DNA from: Dawidia cretensis
GTDB lineage: Bacteria > Bacteroidota > Bacteroidia > Cytophagales > Cyclobacteriaceae
Length of the DNA stretch: 64,000 bases
Assembly (NCBI RefSeq): GCF_018598175.1
Contig: NZ_JAHESE010000001.1
Location: forward strand, 248,001-312,000
Reading direction: 5' to 3'
Shown here: piece by piece, positions 44,815 through 52,520 of the stretch
Layout of the letters: each line of letters opens with the position of its first letter
Numbering within the stretch: the first letter of the stretch is position 1
Made by a program: the position numbers and the translations under genes
Notes under the pieces: generated by a model
What the model was told of the DNA's origin: nothing
The model's database searches: none
Seen by the model: only the letters and a program-made list of their open reading frames with translations

Positions 44815-46041
44815 ATAAAAAAGTTTGAAATTCCCGCGTATTACCGGTCTTCCATCACAGGCAAGATCAAAGAAGCACGCCGAATAAAAGACCTGCGCAA
44901 ACAGGATTTTACCCCCACTGTACTGGACTTCGGACCGGTTCAATTCTACATCGCACGCCATTTTGGATTCTGCTATGGCGTGGAAAATGCCATTGAGATC
45001 AGCTACCGTGCCCTGGAAGAAAACCCGCATAAACGCGTGTTTCTCTTAAGCCAGATGATCCACAACCAGGAAGTAAACAACGATTTACAAAGCCGTGGTA
45101 TCGAGTTCATCATGGACACCGACGGCAACCAGCTCATTCCGTGGGATGCCCTGCGCCCGGAAGATGTCGTGATCATTCCCGCCTTTGGCACCACCGTGGA
45201 GATTGAACACTTGTTGCTCGACAAAGGCATCGAAGTACAGAAATACAATACCACCTGTCCCTTTGTAGAGAAAGTATGGAACCGCTCCGAAAAACTGGGC
45301 AAGGATAGCTATACCGTGATCATTCATGGCAAGCCGCGCCACGAAGAGACACGCGCCACGTTTTCACATAGCGCGCAGAACGCGCCGTCAGTGATTGTAC
45401 GCGATATGGAAGAAGCTCGCGCGCTGGGCGAGTATATGCTTGGCCACAAACAGCCGGCGGAGTTCCTGGAGGAGTTTAAAGGCAAACATTCGGTCGGTTT
45501 TAATCCTGCTACAGATTTGCGCCGTATTGGGGTGGTCAATCAAACAACGATGCTGGCGACAGAGACACAAGCCATCGCCGATTACTTCCGCAGTATCATG
45601 ATCGATGTATACGGTGTCGATACCGTGCGCGAGCATTTTGCCGACACGCGCGATACCCTGTGTTACGCTACCAACGACAACCAGGACGCTACCTACCAGC
45701 TGCTCGAAACCGATGCCGACCTGGCCATTGTGGTAGGCGGATACAACAGCTCGAACACATCGCACATCGTAGAGCTCTGCGAACGTAAATTCAACACTTA
45801 TTTCATAAACTCGGAGCAGGAGATAAAATCGCCCCGCGAGATCCATCATTATCACTACCTCGCAAAAGAGAAGGTAGTCACAACAGACTTTTTGCCCGAC
45901 AAGAATCCCGTAAAGATTGTCTTAACGAGTGGCGCATCCTGTCCGGACACGCTGGTAGATCGGGTTATGCTGCGTGTACTAGAGTTCTTTCCGGGGGCAC
46001 GGCCGGTAGAAGCGGTATTACAAGGCTTCGGAGGAAAATAA
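44815..46041 (+). CDS. ispH: 4-hydroxy-3-methylbut-2-enyl diphosphate reductase, non-AUG start
   Basis: IspH (LytB) is the [4Fe-4S] enzyme of the last MEP-pathway step, making IPP and DMAPP. Cluster ligands are Cys53 (HFGFCYGVENA), Cys in NTTCPFVEKVW and Cys in SGASCPDTLVD; IHGKPRHEET is also conserved. The N-terminal part upstream of Cys53 (KKFEIPAYYRSSITGKIKE..FTPTVLDFGPVQFYIARHF) is in frame and conserved-looking, yet the frame from the TAA at 44800 to the GTG at 44980 has no ATG, GTG or TTG. The GTG lies after Cys53 and would give a dead protein. The likely start is ATA at 44815 (giving MKKFEIP) or ATT at 44809. Length 408 residues. Confidence 0.88.
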   Translation: MKKFEIPAYYRSSITGKIKEARRIKDLRKQDFTPTVLDFGPVQFYIARHFGFCYGVENAIEISYRALEENPHKRVFLLSQMIHNQEVNNDLQSRGIEFIMDTDGNQLIPWDALRPEDVVIIPAFGTTVEIEHLLLDKGIEVQKYNTTCPFVEKVWNRSEKLGKDSYTVIIHGKPRHEETRATFSHSAQNAPSVIVRDMEEARALGEYMLGHKQPAEFLEEFKGKHSVGFNPATDLRRIGVVNQTTMLATETQAIADYFRSIMIDVYGVDTVREHFADTRDTLCYATNDNQDATYQLLETDADLAIVVGGYNSSNTSHIVELCERKFNTYFINSEQEIKSPREIHHYHYLAKEKVVTTDFLPDKNPVKIVLTSGASCPDTLVDRVMLRVLEFFPGARPVEAVLQGFGGK

Positions 46042-46043
46042 AG

Positions 46044-46068
46044 AAGCCGCCCTTGCTAGGCGGCTTTT
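46044..46068. terminator. Terminator shared by ispH and the small basic protein gene
   Basis: Stem AAGCCGCC / GGCGGCTT (8 bp) with a 7-nt loop and a TTTT tail, 2 nt after the ispH stop. Its right arm lies inside the last codons of the convergent gene (46056-46298). Confidence 0.8.
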
Positions 46069-46298
46069 GATAAGGTTTTCTTCTTTTTAGCGCCGCCTGA
46101 GGCGTCCTCAACTTTTTTACCATTACGGTGCTCACCGAGGATGACAACATCTTTGGTATTTTGATATTGACGGGCAGCCTGCATCATTGCTTCTTCCGTA
46201 TCTCGAATGATAATAATCCCCGTCTTGGCTCCTTTGTTTCTCAACTCGAGCCAGAATCCGTCCTTTTTCTTCTTCGGTAATACTGGAGGTCTTCCCAT
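46056..46298 (-). CDS. Small basic protein of unknown function
   Basis: An 80-residue protein with a Lys-rich N-terminus (MGRPPVLPKKKKDGFWLELRNKGAKTG), an Asp/Glu helix (DTEEAMMQAARQYQNTKDV) and a Lys-rich C-terminus. It might bind nucleic acid; this is a guess from charge only. Its 3' end is inside the shared terminator. No family recognised. The start and composition look normal. Confidence 0.65.
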   Translation of the reverse strand: MGRPPVLPKKKKDGFWLELRNKGAKTGIIIIRDTEEAMMQAARQYQNTKDVVILGEHRNGKKVEDASGGAKKKKTLSKAA

Positions 46299-46429
46299 GA
46301 TAATACTTTTGTTAATTATACTGTTATAACCAGATAATGAGGCATTTGGTTCTGACCTTCCATCAAAAACCCTGCCGCAGCGACCTAATTTCCGCTATCT
46401 TTCCCTTCTATTTTCTTCAATCGAACACA

Positions 46430-48484
46430 ATGATACGCCGTTTTATTATCTTTTTATGTACAACCCTCTCCCTTTCAGCGGTTGCCCAGCACGAAAACAC
46501 GTTTGCAGACACCACCAGGGTACTGGGAGAGGTCACGATACAAGCCTATCAATATGACCGGCCTTTGTCGGAAATTCCTGCTTCCGTCGCCTTTTTAGGT
46601 CAGCGCGACCTGGCACGCTTCAGCGACGCTTCCCTGCTTTCTTCGTTAAATACCGTACCCGGTGTGCGGATGGAAGAGCGATCACCCGGCAGCTACCGGT
46701 TGGCGATCCGCGGCAGCGCCGTCCGTTCGCCCTTTGGCGTCCGCAATGTAAAAGTGTACTGGAACGACCTGCCGTTTACCGACGCCGGCGGTAATACATA
46801 CCTCAACTTGTTTGATCTGCAGGCTGTACAACAAGCCGAGATCATCAAAGGTCCGGGCACAAGTGTATACGGCGCCGGCACAGGGGGCGTGCTGATGTTG
46901 AACAATGCCCCGCCCGTCCAAAGTGGTGTAGATATTTCTACCCTGGTAGGCAGCTACGGCTTGCGTCGGTACGACGTACAGGCACGGGTAAAATCGGACA
47001 AAGCCTATAGCCGCTTGCTCTACGCTCACCAGGAAGCCGACGGCTATCGTCAACAAACCGGTATGGCTCGCGATGCAGTACAATTGCAAAGTAACTTCAC
47101 GCTGAGCGACAAGTCTGCATTGTCCGTATACATGCTATATTCCGACCTGCTCTACCAAACACCGGGGGCGCTGACCAAACAACAATACGACGAAGACCCG
47201 AAGCAAGCACGCCCGGCAGGAGGCCCGAACCCCGGCGCAATCGATCAACACGCGACCATCTACAACAAAACCTTTTACTCGGGCCTGAGCTACCAGCACC
47301 AGTGGAACAATCGCTGGTCCAACCGCACAGGCTTTTATGGCACCCTTACGCAATTCGATAACCCCACCATCCGGAACTATGAGCGTCGCGCCGAGCAGGG
47401 CTTTGGCGGCCGCACCAGCACCGCCTACAACTTTGTCAAAGGCAAGCTCACCTTTGGCGGCGAGTTCCAACACAGCTTCTCGCCTGTACGGGTATACGAC
47501 AACAATCAAGGACAAAGCGGTGCGCTGCAAACCGACGATGAGATTGCCATCACCACCTACTTTGCCTTCGCACAAACCGAGTTCTTTTTACCGGCCAATT
47601 TCTTCCTGACCCTCGGTGGTAGCATCAACAAACTGAAGGTAGACTTCAAACGCTACTCCGACGTACCCAATGTAACCGGCGACAGCGACTTTGATGCGGT
47701 ATTTTCGCCGCGCATTGCCTTGCTCAAAAAGCTAAGCGACAACCTGTCGCTCCACGGCAGCTTTAGCCAGGGCTACTCACCACCCACGGTGCAAGAGCTC
47801 TACCCGTCGGCCGGCTTCTTCGACACAAGTTTGAAGCCTGAGCGCGGCACCAACTTCGAAGCCGGCATCCGCGGCGCGTGGTTCCACAAAACGCTGTCGG
47901 TAGACGCCGTCGTATATAACTTTGGCTTGCGTGAAACAATCGTGATCCGCCATACCGACGACGGCGGCGAATATTTCATCAACGCCGGCAAGACCTCGCA
48001 GCAGGGCGCTGAAGTCGTGATCGCATGGACACCGAATCTCAATCCGTCCTCCGCGCTCTCAAACATACGTGCCTGGACCAGCCTGACCTGGAACCGCTAT
48101 ACCTTCGAGGACTATGTGAAAGACAACGTAAGCCTCGACGGCAACGACCTGACCGGTGTATCGCCCAACGTGCGAGTAGCAGGCTTCGACATCGCATTAC
48201 GTGCGGGCCTTTATCTGAATGCCACCGGCACCTATACCGACCGCATTCCGCTGGACGATGCCAACACCGCCTACGCTGACAGCTACATGCTGATCGGCGG
48301 CAAGCTGGGCTATAAAAAGACCTGGAATCAGCTGACGTTGGATGTCTTCACGGGCATTGACAACGCCCTGGATGAGCGCTACAGCCTGGGCAACGACCTC
48401 AACGCCGTGGGCTCGCGCTACTATAACACCGCCATGCCGGTGAATTATTATGCAGGGGTAAAGCTCGGTTGGAGTTTTTTATAG
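46430..48484 (+). CDS. TonB-dependent outer membrane receptor
   Basis: A 684-residue receptor with signal peptide (ending LSAVAQ). The plug domain begins with the TonB-box-like VLGEVTIQAYQYDRPLSEIPASV and includes NTVPGVRMEERSPGSYRLAIRG and VYGAGTGGVLML. The 22-stranded barrel follows, with FSQGYSPPTVQELYPS and the C-terminal aromatic strand ending in GWSFL. It lacks the CarboxypepD_reg N-terminal domain of SusC types, so it is more like siderophore/metal receptors. The ATG at 46430 starts the signal. The next gene starts 2 nt after its stop. Confidence 0.93.
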   Translation: MIRRFIIFLCTTLSLSAVAQHENTFADTTRVLGEVTIQAYQYDRPLSEIPASVAFLGQRDLARFSDASLLSSLNTVPGVRMEERSPGSYRLAIRGSAVRSPFGVRNVKVYWNDLPFTDAGGNTYLNLFDLQAVQQAEIIKGPGTSVYGAGTGGVLMLNNAPPVQSGVDISTLVGSYGLRRYDVQARVKSDKAYSRLLYAHQEADGYRQQTGMARDAVQLQSNFTLSDKSALSVYMLYSDLLYQTPGALTKQQYDEDPKQARPAGGPNPGAIDQHATIYNKTFYSGLSYQHQWNNRWSNRTGFYGTLTQFDNPTIRNYERRAEQGFGGRTSTAYNFVKGKLTFGGEFQHSFSPVRVYDNNQGQSGALQTDDEIAITTYFAFAQTEFFLPANFFLTLGGSINKLKVDFKRYSDVPNVTGDSDFDAVFSPRIALLKKLSDNLSLHGSFSQGYSPPTVQELYPSAGFFDTSLKPERGTNFEAGIRGAWFHKTLSVDAVVYNFGLRETIVIRHTDDGGEYFINAGKTSQQGAEVVIAWTPNLNPSSALSNIRAWTSLTWNRYTFEDYVKDNVSLDGNDLTGVSPNVRVAGFDIALRAGLYLNATGTYTDRIPLDDANTAYADSYMLIGGKLGYKKTWNQLTLDVFTGIDNALDERYSLGNDLNAVGSRYYNTAMPVNYYAGVKLGWSFL

Positions 48485-48486
48485 AC

Positions 48487-49392
48487 ATGACAGTCAATAT
48501 TCCCAGCGACGTTCAGCGAGGCGCGACGGCCGCCCTGCAGCAGGCCTACCCCGGAGGATACGCTGGTAACGTTGTATTAAAAGATTTTATACTTGCCGGA
48601 GGGGGGTGTATCAACCCTGGAGGGAAGCTTAGTACTTCCGTCGGCACCTTCTTTCTAAAGTGGAATGATGCTCATACATTGCCGGGCATGTTTGCCGCGG
48701 AGGCGAAAGGACTCAGACTCCTTCGCGACACACGCACGCTTTACATACCCGATGTCATGGCCGCTGGAGAGAGCGGCAGCTATCAATTTCTCTTACTGGA
48801 ATATTTGGAGCCGGCACACCGCCCGAAAGATTACTGGGAACGCGCGGGACAGGAGCTTGCGCAGCTTCATGCAACCACAGGGCCTTCGTTTGGCCTCGAT
48901 CTGGCTAATTATATTGGCTCGCTACCGCAAGCGAATACGCTTCATGATTCATGGATAGAGTTCTTCATCCGCCAACGCCTGCAACCACAACTGACACGTG
49001 CCAGGCAGGCGAGCCTGGCCGATACTACGCTGGTGAAACAGTTTGAAACGTTATACACCCGGTTGCCCGACTTATTACCCGAAGAAAAACCGTCGCTGCT
49101 GCACGGCGACTTGTGGAGTGGCAACATCATGGCGGCGCAACAGGGTATACCGTGTCTTATCGATCCGGCCGTTTATTTCGGACACCGGGAAGTGGACCTG
49201 GCCATGACCACGCTCTTTGGTGGGTTTGAGCCTGCTTTCCTGGAAGCTTACCACGAAGCCTGGCTGCTGTTGCCCGGCTACCCCGACCGTTTTAACCTGT
49301 ATAATCTATACCCGTTGCTCGTGCACGTTAATCTTTTTGGGAAAAGTTATCTTTCCCAAGTAAATTCCGTGCTCCGACAATTCCTTTCCTAA
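48487..49392 (+). CDS. Fructosamine/ketosamine-3-kinase family protein
   Basis: A 301-residue aminoglycoside-phosphotransferase-fold kinase. Motifs: phosphate/catalytic LLHGDLWSGNIM, metal-binding LIDPAVYFGHREVDLAMTTLFGGF, and an N-terminal GGGCINPGGKLSTSVGTFFLKWN. Such enzymes phosphorylate sugars bound to protein amines so the adducts break down. The ATG at 48487 lies 2 nt after the TonB receptor stop; a frame-open start at 48469 overlaps it. Coupled expression with the receptor is likely, but a functional link is not obvious. Confidence 0.92.
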   Translation: MTVNIPSDVQRGATAALQQAYPGGYAGNVVLKDFILAGGGCINPGGKLSTSVGTFFLKWNDAHTLPGMFAAEAKGLRLLRDTRTLYIPDVMAAGESGSYQFLLLEYLEPAHRPKDYWERAGQELAQLHATTGPSFGLDLANYIGSLPQANTLHDSWIEFFIRQRLQPQLTRARQASLADTTLVKQFETLYTRLPDLLPEEKPSLLHGDLWSGNIMAAQQGIPCLIDPAVYFGHREVDLAMTTLFGGFEPAFLEAYHEAWLLLPGYPDRFNLYNLYPLLVHVNLFGKSYLSQVNSVLRQFLS

Positions 49393-49431
49393 TCTTGATC
49401 GCGTAAATTCGTTGTTCCGCATGTACATACC

Positions 49432-52400
49432 GTGAACCCGAAACACTCCCTGCTACTGTTTTTACTTGCCGTCGTGCTGCACCTGCACGGCATTGCTCAA
49501 TCTTTCCGGTTTGATCACGTCACCGGCCGCGAAGGCCTTTCGCAGTCGCAAGCCTACTGCATGCTGCACGACAGCGAAGGGTATCTCTGGATCGGCACAC
49601 AAGACGGCCTGAACCGGTTTGATGGAAGCGAGTTCACGGTGTTTAAAAACGACCCATTCGACAGCACCACCCTCACGCATAACTGGATCTGGAGCGTGGA
49701 AGAAGATCGCCACGGCGACCTGTGGATCGGTACCTTCCAGGGCCTTTGCAAATATGTACGCAAAGAGAATCGCTTTGTGCAGTACTACAACAAGCCCAAC
49801 GACACCACCACCGTCAGCGGCAATCGCACAAACTATGTCTTGCGCGACAACAAAAAGCGGCTCTGGGTCTCTTCGTGGGGCAGCGGCCTGAGCCTGTACA
49901 ACGACAAGACAAACACCTTCCGGCAGTTCCGCCACAACGCCGACGATCAGCGCACGATCAGCGACAACTACGTGCGCGTCATCTTCTGTGACCGCGAGGG
50001 TACCCTGTGGGTTGGCACATGGAACGGCGGCCTGAACCGCGTAGTGGAAGACGCCAACGGCAATGTTTCTTTCCAGCATTACTATTCCACGGAAAACAAT
50101 ATGTTCCAGGGCGGCAACCAGATCACATCGATTGCCGAAGACACGCAAGGCAACCTGTGGATCGGCAGCTACCAGGGCGGGCTCTTTCAATTCCACAAAA
50201 AAACAAACCAGTTCCGGCGCGTGCCGGAGTTTGTCGCCAACGACATCAACAAAATCCTCGGCGATGCGCAAGGCAACATCTGGATCGGCACCAACAACGG
50301 TCTGAAGTTTTGGGATGCCACCGCGCAGGCTTTTCGTACCTACCATCATCACCCCAACCAGGCCTCCAGCATCAGTAGCAATACGATCTATGCGCTACTA
50401 CAAGATCGCAACGGCATGGTCTGGGTAGCCGGCAACGGGTTGGATAAATACGATCCGCGCAAGAATATATTCCGCTCGTACGAGAACGAGCCCGGCAATA
50501 ACAATAGTCTGGGCGAAAACAGTGTGTGGTCGTTCTGCGAAGACGACGAAGGCAAGATCTGGATCGGTGGTGAGAGCGGGCCGCTAAACGTCTACGATCC
50601 CATCACAGGAAAGTTTCGCAACGTCACCATACACGACAACCGGGGCAACCTCGCCATCAACGTGCAACGCCTCATCTATGCAGACAGCGTCTTCTGGATC
50701 GCCTCGTTCAGTAACGGCTTGATCCGGTACGACAAATACACCGGGCGCTCCCGGTTCTTTCTGGGCAGCCATTCCTCTGCCTTGGGCAAGACCGCTTTCA
50801 TCAAAGAAGTGCTCCGCGACCGCGACGGCACATTGTGGGTAGGTACATACGACGAAGGCCTCATTCACTACGACCCACGCACAGAGGCCGTCACACATTA
50901 CCGCGTGAGTAAGACCGACCCCAGCGGCATCGGCTCAGACTTCGTCAACTCCATCATGCAGGATCGCCAGGGCAACATCTGGATCGGCTTTATGGGCGGC
51001 GGCATTAGCGTCTATGATAAAAAGACCTCCGCCTTCACACACTATCGATACGATCGCAAAAATGCCAACGGCCTCAGCGACCAAATGGTATCAAGCATTA
51101 CGCAAGAGAGCGACAGCATCTTTTGGATCTGTACGCACTCCGGTATAAACCGCCTGAACGTACACACAGGCAGGTTCCAGCACTTCTTTGAGAAAGACGG
51201 CCTTGCTAACAACGTCGCCTACGAAATGCTGCACGACCCTGCCGGCTTTTATTGGATCAGCACCAACAAAGGCCTTAGCAAGTTCAACCCGCAGACCTAT
51301 ACCTTCCGGAATTATACCAAAGAGGATGGATTGCAAGACGACGAGTTCAACGCCAACGCCTCGTTGCGCAGCCGCCGTGGCCAGTTTTACTTCGGCGGTA
51401 TAAAAGGCTTCTCGGTCTTTGATCCGGCACAGATCCAACCAGACACGGTGCCGCCCCGACTGATCATTCAATCATATTCCATTTTCGACAAGGTTTTTAT
51501 CCCCAGGCCCTCGCTGGCATTGGACTACGATCAGAACTATATAACCATCCGCTTTGCTGCGCTGGAGCTCTCCTCCCCGGAAAAGATCCGGTATCGCTAC
51601 AAGCTGGAAGGTATCGATGCCGACTGGATCGACGCGGGCACCGCTCGCCTGGCACACTATACCAACCTCGATCCGGGCCGCTATACCTTCCGCGTCAAAG
51701 CGGCCAACGAAGACGGCTATTGGACGGAGCCCGGCGCTACCATGAATCTGATCATTCATCCACCCTTTTGGAAAACAGGTTGGTTCATTACCCTGGCCGT
51801 CGTTTTTTGTGGATTGCTGATCTACGCAGGCCACCGTTACCGCCTGGAACAGTCACTCAAAGTAGAACGCCTGCGCAATAAGATCGCCAGTGACCTGCAC
51901 GACGAAGTGGGCTCGAGCCTGACGCGCATCTCCATTTATTCCGAGCTGGTACAAAATGGCACAACCGCCGGCACCGAAAGCATTGGCTACTTAAAAAACA
52001 TCGGGACACTGAGCCGCGAAGTGGTCAGCACCATGAGCGACATCGTATGGTCTATCGATAACCGGTACGATACAGTCGAAGCGCTGATCCTGCGCATGAA
52101 AGACTTTGCCAGTGAAATGCTGCAGGCGCGGAACATCACGTTGGAGTTTCACACCGGCAAATTCGATCCAACAAAAACCCTCGACCCCGCCACCAAACAG
52201 AATATATACCTCATTTTCAAAGAGGCCGTCAACAACATCGTCAAGCACGCCCATGCCACCCGTGTTGCCATTCTTTTCAGTGACGACAAAGGAGCGCTAA
52301 CGCTGACGATCCAGGACAACGGCAAGGGACTGCCAACCGACAGTTCCGGCAAAGGCCACGGCCTGCGCAACATGAAGCGGCGGGCAGGGGCGATCGGCGC

Positions 52401-52461
52401 CACGCTCACCTTTGTACAAGAAGCCGGTACGACCATCCACGTACACGGCCGCAGCCTGTGA
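49432..52461 (+). CDS. Propeller-sensor histidine kinase (reg_prop, Y_Y_Y, HisKA_3)
   Basis: A 1009-residue membrane sensor kinase. After a signal peptide (ending HGIAQ) come about 14 repeats of the type GYLWIGTQDGLNRFDG, i.e. two seven-bladed propellers, to about residue 670. A Y_Y_Y domain (about 675-765), one membrane helix (GWFITLAVVFCGLLIYAGHRY), the phosphoacceptor His in DLHDEVGSSLTRIS, and a HATPase domain (FKEAVNNIVKHA, DNGKG, GHGLRNM) follow. No receiver or AraC domain. The LuxR-type regulator at 12112 is a candidate partner. Start is a GTG at 49432. Confidence 0.94.
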   Translation: MNPKHSLLLFLLAVVLHLHGIAQSFRFDHVTGREGLSQSQAYCMLHDSEGYLWIGTQDGLNRFDGSEFTVFKNDPFDSTTLTHNWIWSVEEDRHGDLWIGTFQGLCKYVRKENRFVQYYNKPNDTTTVSGNRTNYVLRDNKKRLWVSSWGSGLSLYNDKTNTFRQFRHNADDQRTISDNYVRVIFCDREGTLWVGTWNGGLNRVVEDANGNVSFQHYYSTENNMFQGGNQITSIAEDTQGNLWIGSYQGGLFQFHKKTNQFRRVPEFVANDINKILGDAQGNIWIGTNNGLKFWDATAQAFRTYHHHPNQASSISSNTIYALLQDRNGMVWVAGNGLDKYDPRKNIFRSYENEPGNNNSLGENSVWSFCEDDEGKIWIGGESGPLNVYDPITGKFRNVTIHDNRGNLAINVQRLIYADSVFWIASFSNGLIRYDKYTGRSRFFLGSHSSALGKTAFIKEVLRDRDGTLWVGTYDEGLIHYDPRTEAVTHYRVSKTDPSGIGSDFVNSIMQDRQGNIWIGFMGGGISVYDKKTSAFTHYRYDRKNANGLSDQMVSSITQESDSIFWICTHSGINRLNVHTGRFQHFFEKDGLANNVAYEMLHDPAGFYWISTNKGLSKFNPQTYTFRNYTKEDGLQDDEFNANASLRSRRGQFYFGGIKGFSVFDPAQIQPDTVPPRLIIQSYSIFDKVFIPRPSLALDYDQNYITIRFAALELSSPEKIRYRYKLEGIDADWIDAGTARLAHYTNLDPGRYTFRVKAANEDGYWTEPGATMNLIIHPPFWKTGWFITLAVVFCGLLIYAGHRYRLEQSLKVERLRNKIASDLHDEVGSSLTRISIYSELVQNGTTAGTESIGYLKNIGTLSREVVSTMSDIVWSIDNRYDTVEALILRMKDFASEMLQARNITLEFHTGKFDPTKTLDPATKQNIYLIFKEAVNNIVKHAHATRVAILFSDDKGALTLTIQDNGKGLPTDSSGKGHGLRNMKRRAGAIGATLTFVQEAGTTIHVHGRSL

Positions 52462-52520
52462 CAGATCGCCTTTTAAACAATTCGTATACAACGATGTTAA
52501 CGTTTACATATTTTCGCTAC

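Noticed and set aside
49462-50352. 296-codon minus-strand frame inside the propeller kinase
   Set aside because: Generated by the repeated blade sequence of the sensor; repetitive and without domain character.
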